IMG/VR virus record: IMGVR_UViG_3300021356_000024
Location: 1-52,672 of that record
Origin: a virus
DNA: 52,672 bases
Reading direction: 5' to 3' (one strand)
Of this stretch, positions 7,087 through 16,084 are shown piece by piece (positions within the stretch are counted from its first letter, which is position 1; each line of letters begins with the position of its first letter). Both the position numbers and the translations under genes were made by a program. The notes beneath the pieces are model-generated. The model did not search any database, was not told where the DNA came from, and was given only the letters and a program-made list of their open reading frames with translations.

Positions 7087-8957
7087 AACCATGGATTGCC
7101 GTGAGCCTTGCAGGCCACGATAACAGCATTACTATCTACGACAATGGTAAATTCTATATGTTTGAATTTGCTAAGGTCTCTGGTATCAAACACCATCATT
7201 TTTCTTGGAAAACACATCCCGAATGGTATGAAGAACGAAAGGTCGGTGAAGAGGTCTATTCGAATATGACCTTTAGAAAATTGTGGGTGAGAGACCCGAA
7301 AAATCCGAATGACCATCGGCTGAAAGAGGTGTGTGACAACGAAATCAGAATTAACAATGAAACTGTGCAAAGGGTTTTAGAACTTGCTGAAGAACAATAC
7401 GGAATCAAAAACGATTTTGAGTACTGCATTTATAAAGGCACGTTTGTAAATCCATTCACAGGTTCACATACATTTGCCTTGAATCAATATAAAAATTTTG
7501 AAGACTTAGAAAATCCTATGGAAGAGTATGAGTTTTATTTTGATACAAAATTAATCAAGTGCGACAACTGGGTTATGTCGAAGTGTTTTCACCATAAAGC
7601 ACACTATTACGTGGCCGCTGTTCAATCTCCTTTTGATAACACATATGCCTGTATCACAGTAGACGGTGGTGGCGACGATGTTGCAACTGTCTGTCACGTA
7701 GTCAAAAACGGTAAATATGGTTTTGCAGAACGAGAAAGATTCTGGGGTCACACTTGGTTGAACTTGAACAGATTCACACAGAATTTCGCAACACCAAACG
7801 CTGGTGTTTTTGTTAAAGGTACTCAGAAAGTTTATCCGCCTCCAGTGAACTTAGCGAATGGTCTTGACTTTGCTGGTAAATTTATGGGATTGGCCGCATA
7901 TGGTGAAGTCGATGAAGGTCTCTATGATATTTTTAGAAAGGCGTTTCTCTATCCCACAACCACCGGATGTCCAATCAAACCATACCTGTTGAATGAAGAA
8001 CTCAAGAAACATAATATTGGTTGTGATCCTGGTAAATCCGTTCTCATGGACTATATCAAAGAAAATAAAATCAATGATGCGAATATGGCCGCTACGGTTC
8101 AAAAAGCATTTGAAGATGACTTCATTGACTTCATCAAGGAAGAAAACGACAAGTTAGGATTAGAATACCACAAAAATCTAATGTTGTGCGGCGGCGTGGC
8201 ATATAACGTATTATTGACTGAGAGAATTAAAAACGAATTAGGTTACAATGTTTACGTGCCTTCTGTGTGTGACGATGCTGGACTGTCACTTGGTATCTTG
8301 ATAAACGAATTGACTGAACACGGACTATATGATGTGAATAAAAAGAAAGTTGATCTCACATTCAGTGGATTCGATATCACAGATAAAAAGAAATTGACAC
8401 AGTATAGAAAACCGAAGAACAGTAGTGTGTCTGAGATTCATGATATGTTACGCAAAGGAAAAGTTATTGGTCTGATACAAGGCAGATGCGAAACAGGACC
8501 TAGAGCGTTGGGCCGAAGGTCGATACTTTGTGATCCTACTTTTCCCAATATGAAAGATATCGTGAATAAAATTAAGAACAGAGAATACTATCGACCGTTC
8601 GCACCTGTATGTACGTATGAAAGTTTTGAAAGATACTTTGATAGTCCTTCAAAAGAAAATCTTGAGTCGATGAACTTTGCTGTCAAAGTAAAACCCGAAT
8701 GGCAGAAAAAATTAAAACCGATTACTCACGCTGACAACACTGCGAGAGTGCAGACGGTTCGAAAACAAAACAATGCTTGGTTCTGGAACTTTCTAAGAGA
8801 CTATGATGGTGTGTTGCTAAATACTTCATTCAATCGATCCGGTAAACCCACGTTAAACTCACTAGAAGACGCCTTTTGGATTTTAGACAACACGGCGCTT
8901 GACGCCTTTGTTTACGTGAACGGAAAGAATATATTGCTTTGGAGAAAGGATGTCTGA
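7083..8957 (+). CDS. O-carbamoyltransferase (NodU/TobZ family)
   Basis: 624 residues, a full-length two-domain carbamoyltransferase. The N-terminal ASKHA-fold domain has GHDNS (11-15) and HHKAHYYVAA (about 169-178) followed by the DGGGDD nucleotide-binding loop. The C-terminal YrdC-like domain has GRCETGPRALGRRSILCDP (about 467-485), RPFAPV, and SFNRSGKP (about 582). These are family signatures of enzymes that move the carbamoyl group of carbamoyl phosphate, through a carbamoyl adenylate, to a hydroxyl. The substrate cannot be read from sequence: a glycan, a small molecule, or a hydroxymethylated base are possible. It overlaps the genes on both sides, including a sulfotransferase-like gene. 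Confidence 0.9.
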   Translation: MKPWIAVSLAGHDNSITIYDNGKFYMFEFAKVSGIKHHHFSWKTHPEWYEERKVGEEVYSNMTFRKLWVRDPKNPNDHRLKEVCDNEIRINNETVQRVLELAEEQYGIKNDFEYCIYKGTFVNPFTGSHTFALNQYKNFEDLENPMEEYEFYFDTKLIKCDNWVMSKCFHHKAHYYVAAVQSPFDNTYACITVDGGGDDVATVCHVVKNGKYGFAERERFWGHTWLNLNRFTQNFATPNAGVFVKGTQKVYPPPVNLANGLDFAGKFMGLAAYGEVDEGLYDIFRKAFLYPTTTGCPIKPYLLNEELKKHNIGCDPGKSVLMDYIKENKINDANMAATVQKAFEDDFIDFIKEENDKLGLEYHKNLMLCGGVAYNVLLTERIKNELGYNVYVPSVCDDAGLSLGILINELTEHGLYDVNKKKVDLTFSGFDITDKKKLTQYRKPKNSSVSEIHDMLRKGKVIGLIQGRCETGPRALGRRSILCDPTFPNMKDIVNKIKNREYYRPFAPVCTYESFERYFDSPSKENLESMNFAVKVKPEWQKKLKPITHADNTARVQTVRKQNNAWFWNFLRDYDGVLLNTSFNRSGKPTLNSLEDAFWILDNTALDAFVYVNGKNILLWRKDV

Positions 8958-9765
8958 TAAAGTTACAACAGATATGACTGTGTTTGGTCTGCAACGCAGT
9001 GGTACAAATTTTCTTGAACAATTAATTCGTAGAAACATGAATGGTGCGACCGTGATCAACACGTGGGCAAAAGGTATCTGGAAACATATCTACGACATCG
9101 AAAATAACACACCATTTTCTGATGATAATAATAATTTGAAAAGACGTATACTCGGCCACTGGGGCGGCCAATACAAGTATGACTTGTTACTTCAACAAAA
9201 AATTTTGCCGATTTATATTCACAAACATCCGTATAGTTGGTTAGAAAGTATCGTCAATAAATCGGTTGACATCACAAAGGTATATCCTCAGATAAGTGAG
9301 AATCAGACAAAGAACACTTATTTTCAGTTTGAGAATATCAACCTGATCAGCGCAACAAAGTTGTGGCAGGCACACACTAAATACTGGTATAGTAAAAAAC
9401 AAAAAGATTTGTTTCCTATCTACATTCTCAGTTATGAGAACTTGATACGTGATGAGGCCTCGACACGGCACCACGTTGATGCGATTGCTACTTTCTTTGG
9501 AAAGACCTGCAAGCCGACAAAACAGAACTTGCCGATTGATATACCAGAGAAAGTAGGTCAGTCAGATAAATTTACTGAAGAAAAAAGACAACGTTACAAC
9601 GAAGTGAGAGTAACACACTTTAGTTGGGAACACATTCAAGAGATAAATAAACATTTGGACCGTAATTTTGTTCGTAATATCTGCGGTTACACTCTGTGGA
9701 ACGACGAAGAAACTTACTGGAAACATAAGAAACCAATTGTTATAAATAAAGATGACAAACAATAA
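8950..9765 (+). CDS. Sulfotransferase-like P-loop protein
   Basis: 271 residues. FGLQRSGTNFLE at residues 12-23 is the 5'-phosphosulfate-binding loop of PAPS-dependent sulfotransferases. HKHPYSWLESIV (about 90-101) fits the second PAPS contact, where an R/K-x-P-x-x-W/S segment is usual. The start overlaps the carbamoyltransferase stop by 8 bp. It probably sulfates a carbohydrate or small molecule, perhaps the same acceptor as the carbamoyltransferase; that link is inference from operon structure. A late promoter box lies inside its 3' end. Confidence 0.75.
   Translation: MSDKVTTDMTVFGLQRSGTNFLEQLIRRNMNGATVINTWAKGIWKHIYDIENNTPFSDDNNNLKRRILGHWGGQYKYDLLLQQKILPIYIHKHPYSWLESIVNKSVDITKVYPQISENQTKNTYFQFENINLISATKLWQAHTKYWYSKKQKDLFPIYILSYENLIRDEASTRHHVDAIATFFGKTCKPTKQNLPIDIPEKVGQSDKFTEEKRQRYNEVRVTHFSWEHIQEINKHLDRNFVRNICGYTLWNDEETYWKHKKPIVINKDDKQ
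9741..9748 (+). promoter_or_regulatory. T4-type late promoter box TATAAATA
   Basis: An exact T4 late consensus inside the last codons of the sulfotransferase-like gene, 91 bp before the 9832 start. Predicted transcription start is near 9754, which places it after the ATG of a 27-codon reading frame at 9752 and argues against that peptide. Confidence 0.6.
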
Positions 9766-9831
9766 CACATTGTACAGTTTAGGCTACGGCAGACCTGTGC
9801 GACTAAGGATAAGGTTAAGGCAAACTCCACA

Positions 9832-11580
9832 ATGAAAGACGATAATACTCCTATCGAGGATCTGGGCACTCCTCAAACAAGTGAAACCTCTATTGTATCC
9901 GAAGACGCAAGGTCTGCCGTTGTCCTTTCTTTTGGCCGATTAAATCCTCCCACCTCCGGTCACCAGAAACTTGTTGATAAAATAGTATCGGTTGCTCGTC
10001 GTAAGAAAGCAACGCCGATGTTGTTTATGTCACAATCACAGGACAAAAAGAAAAACCCTCTCTCATACGCCGACAAAGTAAAGTACGCTACAAAAGCATT
10101 TGGTAAGATCGTGCAAAAGTCCAAGGCACGTACTATCATTGAAGTACTGAAAGAACTCACAGGCAAGTACGATGAAGTTACTATCGTAGTTGGCGGCGAC
10201 AGAATTGAAGAGTTTAAGAAACTAATTTCAAAGTACAACGGCAAAGACTATAACTTTAAGAACATTGATTATATGTCCGCTGGCGAACGTGACCCAGACG
10301 CAGATGACGTAACAGGTATGTCTGCATCAAAACTCAGAGGTCATGCTGTTGCGGGCGAATATAAACAATATCGTGCCGGTTTGCCCCGTCGATTCTCGGA
10401 TAGAGATGCGAAGGAAATGTATAATAAAATACGTAGTGCAATGGGTATTTCAGAAGAGATGACATTGCAAGAGGTATTGACCTTTCAACAGCGCATGAAG
10501 AAAAAAATGATGATGCGCCGAATCAAAGGTCGTATCAAGCGTGGTCGTCTCATTGCCAAAAGGCGTTTAGCCAGTCCAGAAAAACTCAAGACCCGATCTG
10601 CCAAGAAGGCTCGTCAGATTATGCGCTCGCGATTGGCCGGCGCACAAGGTAAAAAGTATAATCAATTGCCTTACAGCGCTCGAATGCAGATCGATAAGAA
10701 ACTCAAAAACAAGCAAGCAATCATATCTCGTCTCGCTAAGCGACTGTTGCCAAAAGTACGTGCAGCAGACCGCGCTCGACTCGCAAAACTACGTTCAGGC
10801 GGAACAAAGAAAGAATCATTTGATGTAGAGTACATCCGTTCTGTTGATGAAGTTTTACGCCGAATCGAACGTGAACAAATCTCCGAAGCAGTAGAGAAAA
10901 ACCTGCGAAAGAAAAGTGAGAAGTATGGTGTATCGATCAGTCAACTAAAAGAAAAGTATATCGGCTTCAAGATGGGATACATTGACACCGATGCACAGAC
11001 TGCCGAACAACAGGCCTTTAATTCTTTGAATGTGATGTTAGCAAATGAACAGAAGACACGTATGCAAGAAGCATATGATTATCACATTCAGGAAGGCATC
11101 TCGTTTGTCGAAAACGTTTATCGTGTTGGTTCAATGAACTACTTTAAACTGATCGAAGAAGCAAAGAAACGATTTGAGGCAGGTGAATATAATCCTGATC
11201 CTTTTGAAGCAGAGTTTTTGCAAACAGATATTGGCGAGTTTGCCATGTATGAAGGCGAACACGTACCTCTCGACTGTCCGATGGAAGAACCAATTGCAGA
11301 GGAAGAAAAGAAGCCTCTTGGTAAACCCATGCGTGGTGGTCCCAAAAAGTTTTATGTTTACGTAAAAGATCCATCAACAGGCAATATTAAGAAAGTTACT
11401 TTCGGCGATACTACTGGCCTGAAAGTTAAGTTAGACGATCCTAAGGCACGTAAATCTTTTGCTGCTCGTCATCAATGTTCAACACAAAACGACCGAACTA
11501 AGGCGGCATATTGGGCATGTAGATTGCCACGTTATGCGAAACAATTAGGCCTATCAGGCGGTGGTAATTTCTTCTGGTGA
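9832..11580 (+). CDS. Cytidylyltransferase-like protein with basic middle and C-terminal phage domain
   Basis: 582 residues in three parts. Residues about 27-200 are a nucleotidyltransferase fold: FGRLNPPTSGHQKL carries the HxGH-type substrate motif (here SGH), VVGGDR is the central strand, and GMSASKLR matches the ISSTxxR motif of NMN adenylyltransferases and related enzymes. The middle (about 215-330) is extremely rich in Lys and Arg and could bind nucleic acid. The C-terminal end (RKSFAARHQCS and YWACRLPRY) matches a small domain I know from phages as DUF5872. It follows a late promoter and lies among virion-type genes, so it may be packaged in the virion. The nucleotide substrate is unknown. 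Confidence 0.75.
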   Translation: MKDDNTPIEDLGTPQTSETSIVSEDARSAVVLSFGRLNPPTSGHQKLVDKIVSVARRKKATPMLFMSQSQDKKKNPLSYADKVKYATKAFGKIVQKSKARTIIEVLKELTGKYDEVTIVVGGDRIEEFKKLISKYNGKDYNFKNIDYMSAGERDPDADDVTGMSASKLRGHAVAGEYKQYRAGLPRRFSDRDAKEMYNKIRSAMGISEEMTLQEVLTFQQRMKKKMMMRRIKGRIKRGRLIAKRRLASPEKLKTRSAKKARQIMRSRLAGAQGKKYNQLPYSARMQIDKKLKNKQAIISRLAKRLLPKVRAADRARLAKLRSGGTKKESFDVEYIRSVDEVLRRIEREQISEAVEKNLRKKSEKYGVSISQLKEKYIGFKMGYIDTDAQTAEQQAFNSLNVMLANEQKTRMQEAYDYHIQEGISFVENVYRVGSMNYFKLIEEAKKRFEAGEYNPDPFEAEFLQTDIGEFAMYEGEHVPLDCPMEEPIAEEEKKPLGKPMRGGPKKFYVYVKDPSTGNIKKVTFGDTTGLKVKLDDPKARKSFAARHQCSTQNDRTKAAYWACRLPRYAKQLGLSGGGNFFW

Positions 11581-11586
11581 TTCTAT

Positions 11587-11859
11587 ATGAAACCTTACAG
11601 ACAGACTCAATTCAATATTGATGATAATTCTTTTTATAGAATTTTTGATATGGATATCGAAGATCCTGAGTTGGTGTGGCACCGAGACAAAACTAACCGA
11701 GAATGTTATGTTGTAGAAGGTGAAGGCTGGATGTTTCAGTTTGAAGATGAACTGCCTTTCACAATACGAGAAGGCGACACAATACACATAAGTCGTATGG
11801 ACTACCATCGTTTGATTGCAGGTCAATCAAGACTAGTACTTAAAATATACGAGAGCTAA
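11587..11859 (+). CDS. Small cupin-domain protein
   Basis: 90 residues forming a single cupin barrel: CYVVEGEGWMFQFED gives the first cupin motif, and FTIREGDTIHISRMDYHRL the second, with a His in the position usual for a metal ligand. The first motif lacks the usual pair of His, so metal binding is uncertain. It lies 6 bp after the cytidylyltransferase-like gene and 2 bp before the next, so it is co-transcribed. Small cupins in phages are often sugar or amino-acid epimerase-like or purely structural. Confidence 0.75.
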   Translation: MKPYRQTQFNIDDNSFYRIFDMDIEDPELVWHRDKTNRECYVVEGEGWMFQFEDELPFTIREGDTIHISRMDYHRLIAGQSRLVLKIYES

Positions 11860-11861
11860 GA

Positions 11862-13454
11862 ATGAAAAGTTTCAAAGAAGCAAGAGGCGATGGCCAACAC
11901 ACCAGATCGGCGAAAGAAAGAATCAAAAGAGAACGTCGAAGTGATGCACAGAAGTTTGATCGTATCCTAGATCGAGCGGCCGTTGCAGATGCAAAGGAAC
12001 GTGCTGCAGTTTCTAAGCCAAGAATGGAAGAAACTCAGGTTGATGAAGTATATAAAGTACCTGCTGGTATGAAGTTTATCGCTTCCTATGTTTACAAAGA
12101 CGCGAAAGGCAAAGACCACACTCACAGACATCTACGCAAAGGAACCAAGATGACTGATCCTGTTGTTGTCTATATTGACGGCAAAGAGTGGAAGACTTTT
12201 GATCGTTTTACAAAGGCAAAGCAAGCCGCGATTAATCACATCAAGACGATGAAAGAAGAAACACAGATTGATGAACGCCGCAATGCTGGCCAGTCTGCGA
12301 CTGGTTATGATATCTATCATAAGACATATTCTGACGCAATGCAACACGCATACGCTCATGCGAAAAAGAAACACGGTGTAACGGTTCGGTCCAGTGAAAT
12401 AGATAGAAAAGTCGCCATGGGTCCACGTAAACCTTCTACTGGCAAAACCGTTTCTCACATTTTAAAAACAGACTCAAGAAAAAATTTACATGTTCAGGTT
12501 TACAACACTGGCAAGTCATATGAACTGAATATGTACGTTGAAGATGTCAGATCATACACTCAACAACCAGACGTTGATCGGTTTCTTGACCGTGTGATTA
12601 ACAAGTCAAAGTATAAGAAAGCAATCCGTTTTTATCTTGACCTGCGTAAGAAAAATCCAGGTAAGGCAAAAGAGAATGCAATCAAGGCCTCTAAGATTAC
12701 AGGCGGTGACTTCCGCAATCTTGAAAAAGTCTTTCATGATATGATCAAGAAAGGCAAACTGCCAAAACATCTCGCATGGCGCAAAGACCTTGTGGAGAGA
12801 ATTGCTTACGTTGTAGAACAAGTAAAGACAATCAAAGTTGGTGAAGATGTTTTTGGTGCTGATGAAGCACACTACATCCTTGTCAAAGAAAGAAAAGTAA
12901 TGGCACGTGGCAGCAAGAAAGAAATGTTGTCTCGTTGTCAGAAAGAAGGCGGCCGAGTTTGGTTGTCAACAAAAGATGTGGGTGATATTGTCGAAGGCGT
13001 TGCTCAGGATCCCGATATCAAAGATAAGAAAGGGACGCAACCTAAGAAATATTATTCAGGAATGAAAAAGTCCACGAAGTCTAAAAGAGACGCACACTTT
13101 AAGAAAGGTGCGAAGATGGACGATGACAATCCTGAGGCATACAAGCCTGCACCCGGTGATAAAGGCGCTAAAACCAAGCCGTCTAAATACACCACCAAAT
13201 TTAAAAAGATGTATGGTGAAGAAAACATCGAAGAGTCTGCTGAAGCTGGCCTGAAGAACAAAGCAGAGAAAAGTGGAATCTCAGTAGGAATATTGAGACA
13301 AGTTTATAAGCGTGGCGTTGCTGCGTGGAGAACAGGTCACAGACCAGGCACTACACCTCAACAGTGGGGCATGGCGAGAGTCAATTCGTTCATCACCGGC
13401 GGCAAGACACGCAGAACTGCGGATGCCGATTTGTGGAAAAGAGTAAGGAAATAG
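11862..13454 (+). CDS. Virion-associated-type protein with DUF5824 C-terminus
   Basis: 530 residues, strongly basic and modular. The N-terminus (MKSFKEARGDG) resembles the leader-like start common in marine T4-like virion proteins. The middle includes a KDHTHRHLRKGTKMTDP segment and helical blocks. The C-terminal 70 residues (GLKNKAEKSGIS, YKRGVAAWRTGHRPGTTPQQW, RVNSFITGG) match the DUF5824 domain found in phages and large DNA viruses. It ends 22 bp inside the methyltransferase gene. A capsid-internal or DNA-binding role is plausible but unproven. Confidence 0.7.
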   Translation: MKSFKEARGDGQHTRSAKERIKRERRSDAQKFDRILDRAAVADAKERAAVSKPRMEETQVDEVYKVPAGMKFIASYVYKDAKGKDHTHRHLRKGTKMTDPVVVYIDGKEWKTFDRFTKAKQAAINHIKTMKEETQIDERRNAGQSATGYDIYHKTYSDAMQHAYAHAKKKHGVTVRSSEIDRKVAMGPRKPSTGKTVSHILKTDSRKNLHVQVYNTGKSYELNMYVEDVRSYTQQPDVDRFLDRVINKSKYKKAIRFYLDLRKKNPGKAKENAIKASKITGGDFRNLEKVFHDMIKKGKLPKHLAWRKDLVERIAYVVEQVKTIKVGEDVFGADEAHYILVKERKVMARGSKKEMLSRCQKEGGRVWLSTKDVGDIVEGVAQDPDIKDKKGTQPKKYYSGMKKSTKSKRDAHFKKGAKMDDDNPEAYKPAPGDKGAKTKPSKYTTKFKKMYGEENIEESAEAGLKNKAEKSGISVGILRQVYKRGVAAWRTGHRPGTTPQQWGMARVNSFITGGKTRRTADADLWKRVRK

Positions 13455-13969
13455 GTCCTTTTTTTAGTGAGGAATATAGAGACTATATAACCGAGATACA
13501 CAAAAAAATTCCTCACTGGGGAAGAACGAGAAAAAGGTTAGTTAGATTCTATAAATTTCTTCACGATGAAAGAGTTACAAGTTTCGTAGACTACGGATGT
13601 GGTAAAGGCTGGTTAGAACAGTTTTTGGATCCCATGCCAGTATCAAGTTACGATCCGATGGTTGAGGAGTTTAGCAATCCTGACTATAAGTCACAAGGAT
13701 GGCTAGTGTGTTTAGATGTACTTGAACACGTAGAAGAAAAATATTTAGATAACGTTTTGCGACACATTTATAGAAGTTTTATACACAAAGCGTTATTTTA
13801 TATTTCATGGGCGGATACTGATATCTTCCCAGACGGAACAGATGCACATATCACCAAACACGATTTTCATTGGTGGTATTTGCGACTAACAAAGTATTTT
13901 GTGGTTGAACAAATTGAACTGAAGCACGCTGACATGGGTGCTTTTTACATTGTAACGAAGAGAAGGTAA
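13433..13969 (+). CDS. SAM-dependent methyltransferase (class I)
   Basis: 178 residues from the GTG at 13433. SFVDYGCGKGWLEQF is the glycine-rich SAM-binding motif I, and LVCLDVLEHVEEKYLDNVLRHI is the usual post-motif helix of small-molecule and methionine-dependent methyltransferases. The start is uncertain: an upstream ATG at 13325 in the same frame would overlap the previous gene by 130 bp, so the GTG with a 22-bp overlap is preferred although its ribosome site is weak. The substrate is unknown; the neighbours suggest glycan or small-molecule modification. Confidence 0.75.
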   Translation: MEKSKEIGPFFSEEYRDYITEIHKKIPHWGRTRKRLVRFYKFLHDERVTSFVDYGCGKGWLEQFLDPMPVSSYDPMVEEFSNPDYKSQGWLVCLDVLEHVEEKYLDNVLRHIYRSFIHKALFYISWADTDIFPDGTDAHITKHDFHWWYLRLTKYFVVEQIELKHADMGAFYIVTKRR

Positions 13970-13974
13970 TTATA

Positions 13975-14259
13975 ATGGATTTTGAAAACACGAAGAAGCA
14001 TCAAGGCTTGATGTCTGCTGTCCGTGATATCATGATGAAGAATCAAGATTTGCGAGCACAAGAACTAGAGAAACAATACGGTCATTACGGTAAAGAGCCT
14101 GAAGTTGAACAACAGGCCGCACCAGAGGTAGAAGTGCCTACTGAACCTGTTGTCGATGCAGAACGAGACGCAGGCGCCGAGATGGTCGATCCAGATACAG
14201 TAACAGGAGCTGAGAGTGAGTCAGGAGAAGGATCAGAACCAGAACAACCAACTGGATGA
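13975..14259 (+). CDS. Acidic low-complexity protein, 94 aa
   Basis: The first 45 residues form a charged helix; the rest is disordered and rich in Glu, Pro, Val and Gly. An AAGGTAATTATA site precedes the ATG. It resembles a small scaffold or linker-type virion protein more than an enzyme. The following gene starts inside its last 44 bp. Confidence 0.5.
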   Translation: MDFENTKKHQGLMSAVRDIMMKNQDLRAQELEKQYGHYGKEPEVEQQAAPEVEVPTEPVVDAERDAGAEMVDPDTVTGAESESGEGSEPEQPTG

Positions 14260-15157
14260 AGCGAAGTACGCTGTCACGGTTGATACGTTGCCCAAGTTTT
14301 ACATGGACGCAGAAAGTCCAGGTAAGGTTGCGATTGCCTTGCGTAAATTGCTGAAGAAATCTTCCTCTATCATTGACATCGAAAGAGTGACACCTACGAA
14401 GATGAAACAAGATTATAGGGAGAGAGTTGTGGGTAAAGACGAACTCGACGAACAGTTTACTGTTAAGTATGCCAAGCGAAAGACCGGCCCAATCAAACAA
14501 GAGAAGTTTAAGAAACTTGATGACGCAAAAGAGTTTCTTGCAACAGTACGTGCCGCAGGCATGAACGGTCTGATCTCTAAAAACGGCAAGCCAATCAAAG
14601 AAGCGGCTGAAGACAAAGAACCTGCCTCGCCTGACGAAATGTCAATGGCGTTGAAGCAGGCTGAGTATATCGGATACGTTGCACGTGAAGTCAAAGAACA
14701 CCTTCAAGGTAAAAAAGAATTTCCAGAGTGGATGCAAAACAAACTGACCAAGTTGCACACCAATGCTGAATCGATGCACTCTGCATTAGGTTCTCACGGT
14801 CCAGTATCCGAACAGGTAATTGACGAAAAGTCTGTATCTAAGGCGCAACAGAAGTTAATGGCTATGGCGCTTGCATATAAGCGAGGCGAAATGGACGATG
14901 CTTCTGACACAGTTAAGAATCTTGCGAAGTCTATGTCAGAGAAGGACCTTGAAGATTTTGCAAAAACAAAACACAAGGGTCTACCTGATAAAGTAGAGGA
15001 ATCTGAAATGAAAAACTTTAAAGAATTCGTTGCAGAGAAAAAAGAACTTTCACCTGCACAGAAAAAGCATCTTGACCAAGACAACGATGGCGACATCGAT
15101 GGTAAGGATTTTGAGAAGCTCCGTTCCAAGAAAAAGAAAGATGGTGACGAAGAATAA
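14216..15157 (+). CDS. Virion-type protein with DUF3008-like and EF-hand-like segments
   Basis: 313 residues from the GTG at 14216, chosen because AGGAGCTGAGA lies just upstream; the next in-frame ATG is about 30 codons later. The middle segment EYIGYVAREVKEHL followed by FPEWMQNKLTKLH is common in marine T4-like phages. SKAQQKLMAMALAYKRGEM through KTKHKGLPDKV (about 205-265) matches DUF3008. Near the end LDQDNDGDIDGKDFEKL is a perfect EF-hand-type calcium loop, the dockerin-like pattern. It is the last gene before a new late promoter. Confidence 0.7.
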   Translation: MSQEKDQNQNNQLDEAKYAVTVDTLPKFYMDAESPGKVAIALRKLLKKSSSIIDIERVTPTKMKQDYRERVVGKDELDEQFTVKYAKRKTGPIKQEKFKKLDDAKEFLATVRAAGMNGLISKNGKPIKEAAEDKEPASPDEMSMALKQAEYIGYVAREVKEHLQGKKEFPEWMQNKLTKLHTNAESMHSALGSHGPVSEQVIDEKSVSKAQQKLMAMALAYKRGEMDDASDTVKNLAKSMSEKDLEDFAKTKHKGLPDKVEESEMKNFKEFVAEKKELSPAQKKHLDQDNDGDIDGKDFEKLRSKKKKDGDEE

Positions 15158-15159
15158 AT

Positions 15160-15167
15160 TATAAATA
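15160..15167 (+). promoter_or_regulatory. T4-type late promoter box TATAAATA
   Basis: An exact late consensus 3 bp after the preceding stop and 35 bp before the 15202 start; the predicted transcript would begin near 15173. With the terminator at 15508 it isolates a single gene, suggesting a very abundant late mRNA. Confidence 0.75.
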
Positions 15168-15201
15168 CACTCACCTTGTATAACAATAAGAGGAAACTAA
15201 A

Positions 15202-15495
15202 ATGGCACTTTGGGGCACGTTAGATCAAGCAGATAATGCACCTAAGTTTACTACTACAGCAGCGTCTGGAAACACAGGTTCCCAAGACTTTGGTACAGTG
15301 GTATTTGGTGTTGATGTAGCAGAAGCACAGGAAGTACGAGACGACAACAACGGCGGTGTTGCTCCTGGTTGGGTACGCAAAACAACTGGTACTGGAGGCC
15401 GAAGTGGCCGCGTCCAGCACGAAACGTTGGTTGCTATGTCTAATCAAGGCGGTATTACTACTGACGCTGAAGACGTTGAATTCCCTGACGCTTAA
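15202..15495 (+). CDS. Small abundant virion-type protein
   Basis: 97 residues starting MALWGTLDQADNAPKF, with a central APGWVRKTTGTGGRSGRV segment followed by ETLVAM. This pattern is conserved in marine T4-like phages as a small structural protein. It stands alone between a perfect late promoter and a strong terminator, with a good AGAGGAAAC ribosome site, which fits a product needed in many copies, such as a capsid decoration or accessory protein. The exact virion position is not known to me. Confidence 0.7.
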   Translation: MALWGTLDQADNAPKFTTTAASGNTGSQDFGTVVFGVDVAEAQEVRDDNNGGVAPGWVRKTTGTGGRSGRVQHETLVAMSNQGGITTDAEDVEFPDA

Positions 15496-15507
15496 TTTAA
15501 AATAATA

Positions 15508-15533
15508 AACCCCCCGACAGGGGGGTTATTTTT
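15508..15533 (+). terminator. Strong rho-independent terminator
   Basis: AACCCCCC / GGGGGGTT stem of 8 bp with a GACA loop, followed by ATTTTT. It ends the single-gene late unit at 15202. Confidence 0.9.
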
Positions 15534-15542
15534 CGGTAGATT

Positions 15543-15929
15543 ATGATTACACTTTCTGAGTCCAATTTTTTGTTATATGCGGCGGCGAACTACAACGCAC
15601 AATGTTACGACACCGACGAGTTTTATGATGACCTGAAAAGATTCAAGTACATCAAAAGACTCTTTTCTCGGTACGTAGACAAAAAAGAACTCAAAGAAAG
15701 ACTGATATTGAATCACATGATTACGTTGTATAATGTGTTTGAATATCGAGCTTGCACACGGATGTTGTTTCATAAAATAGATGACAAGCACTGGCATCTA
15801 TTAAAAACATTTTTGATCTTCATGGAAAGGATGCCTGACCACATTGAAGGTATCAGAGAAAAAGAAATAATTAGGGCATCGGATATCGGTGTCGATTTGA
15901 ACATTGCCAAAACGCTGAGGCGATTATAG
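15543..15929 (+). CDS. Conserved T4-like phage protein, 128 aa
   Basis: An all-helical protein starting MITLSESNFLLYAA, with FYDDLKRFKYIKRL, LKERLILNHMITLYNVF and ACTRMLFHKI segments. I recognise these as a short protein strongly conserved among marine T4-like phages (family name DUF7207, from memory). It lies just after the terminator and before a cluster of other small virion-type genes. The function is unknown. Confidence 0.7.
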   Translation: MITLSESNFLLYAAANYNAQCYDTDEFYDDLKRFKYIKRLFSRYVDKKELKERLILNHMITLYNVFEYRACTRMLFHKIDDKHWHLLKTFLIFMERMPDHIEGIREKEIIRASDIGVDLNIAKTLRRL

Positions 15930-15940
15930 AGGATTGAAAA

Positions 15941-16084
15941 ATGGCAAAGAGAGTGGGATTGGGTATGGCTGCGAACATCACGCCAACCAACAAAGGCACA
16001 AGCATTGGCCGCAAAAATATTAAAATGGCATCGATGAATAAAAACCGCAAACGTAGTTTTAAAAAGTATAGAGGTCAAGGTTAA
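15941..16084 (+). CDS. Small basic conserved phage protein, 47 aa
   Basis: A very basic 47-residue peptide starting MAKRVGLGM and ending RKRSFKKYRGQG, preceded by AGAGGATTG. The C-terminal SFKKYRGQG is shared with small proteins in other marine T4-like phages. Its TAA overlaps the next ATG by one base. The charge suggests binding to DNA or RNA, perhaps inside the capsid. Confidence 0.7.
   Translation: MAKRVGLGMAANITPTNKGTSIGRKNIKMASMNKNRKRSFKKYRGQG

Noticed and set aside
9752-9835. A 27-codon reading frame between the sulfotransferase-like and cytidylyltransferase-like genes
   Set aside because: Its ATG lies about two bases before the predicted late transcript start from TATAAATA at 9741, and it has no ribosome site.
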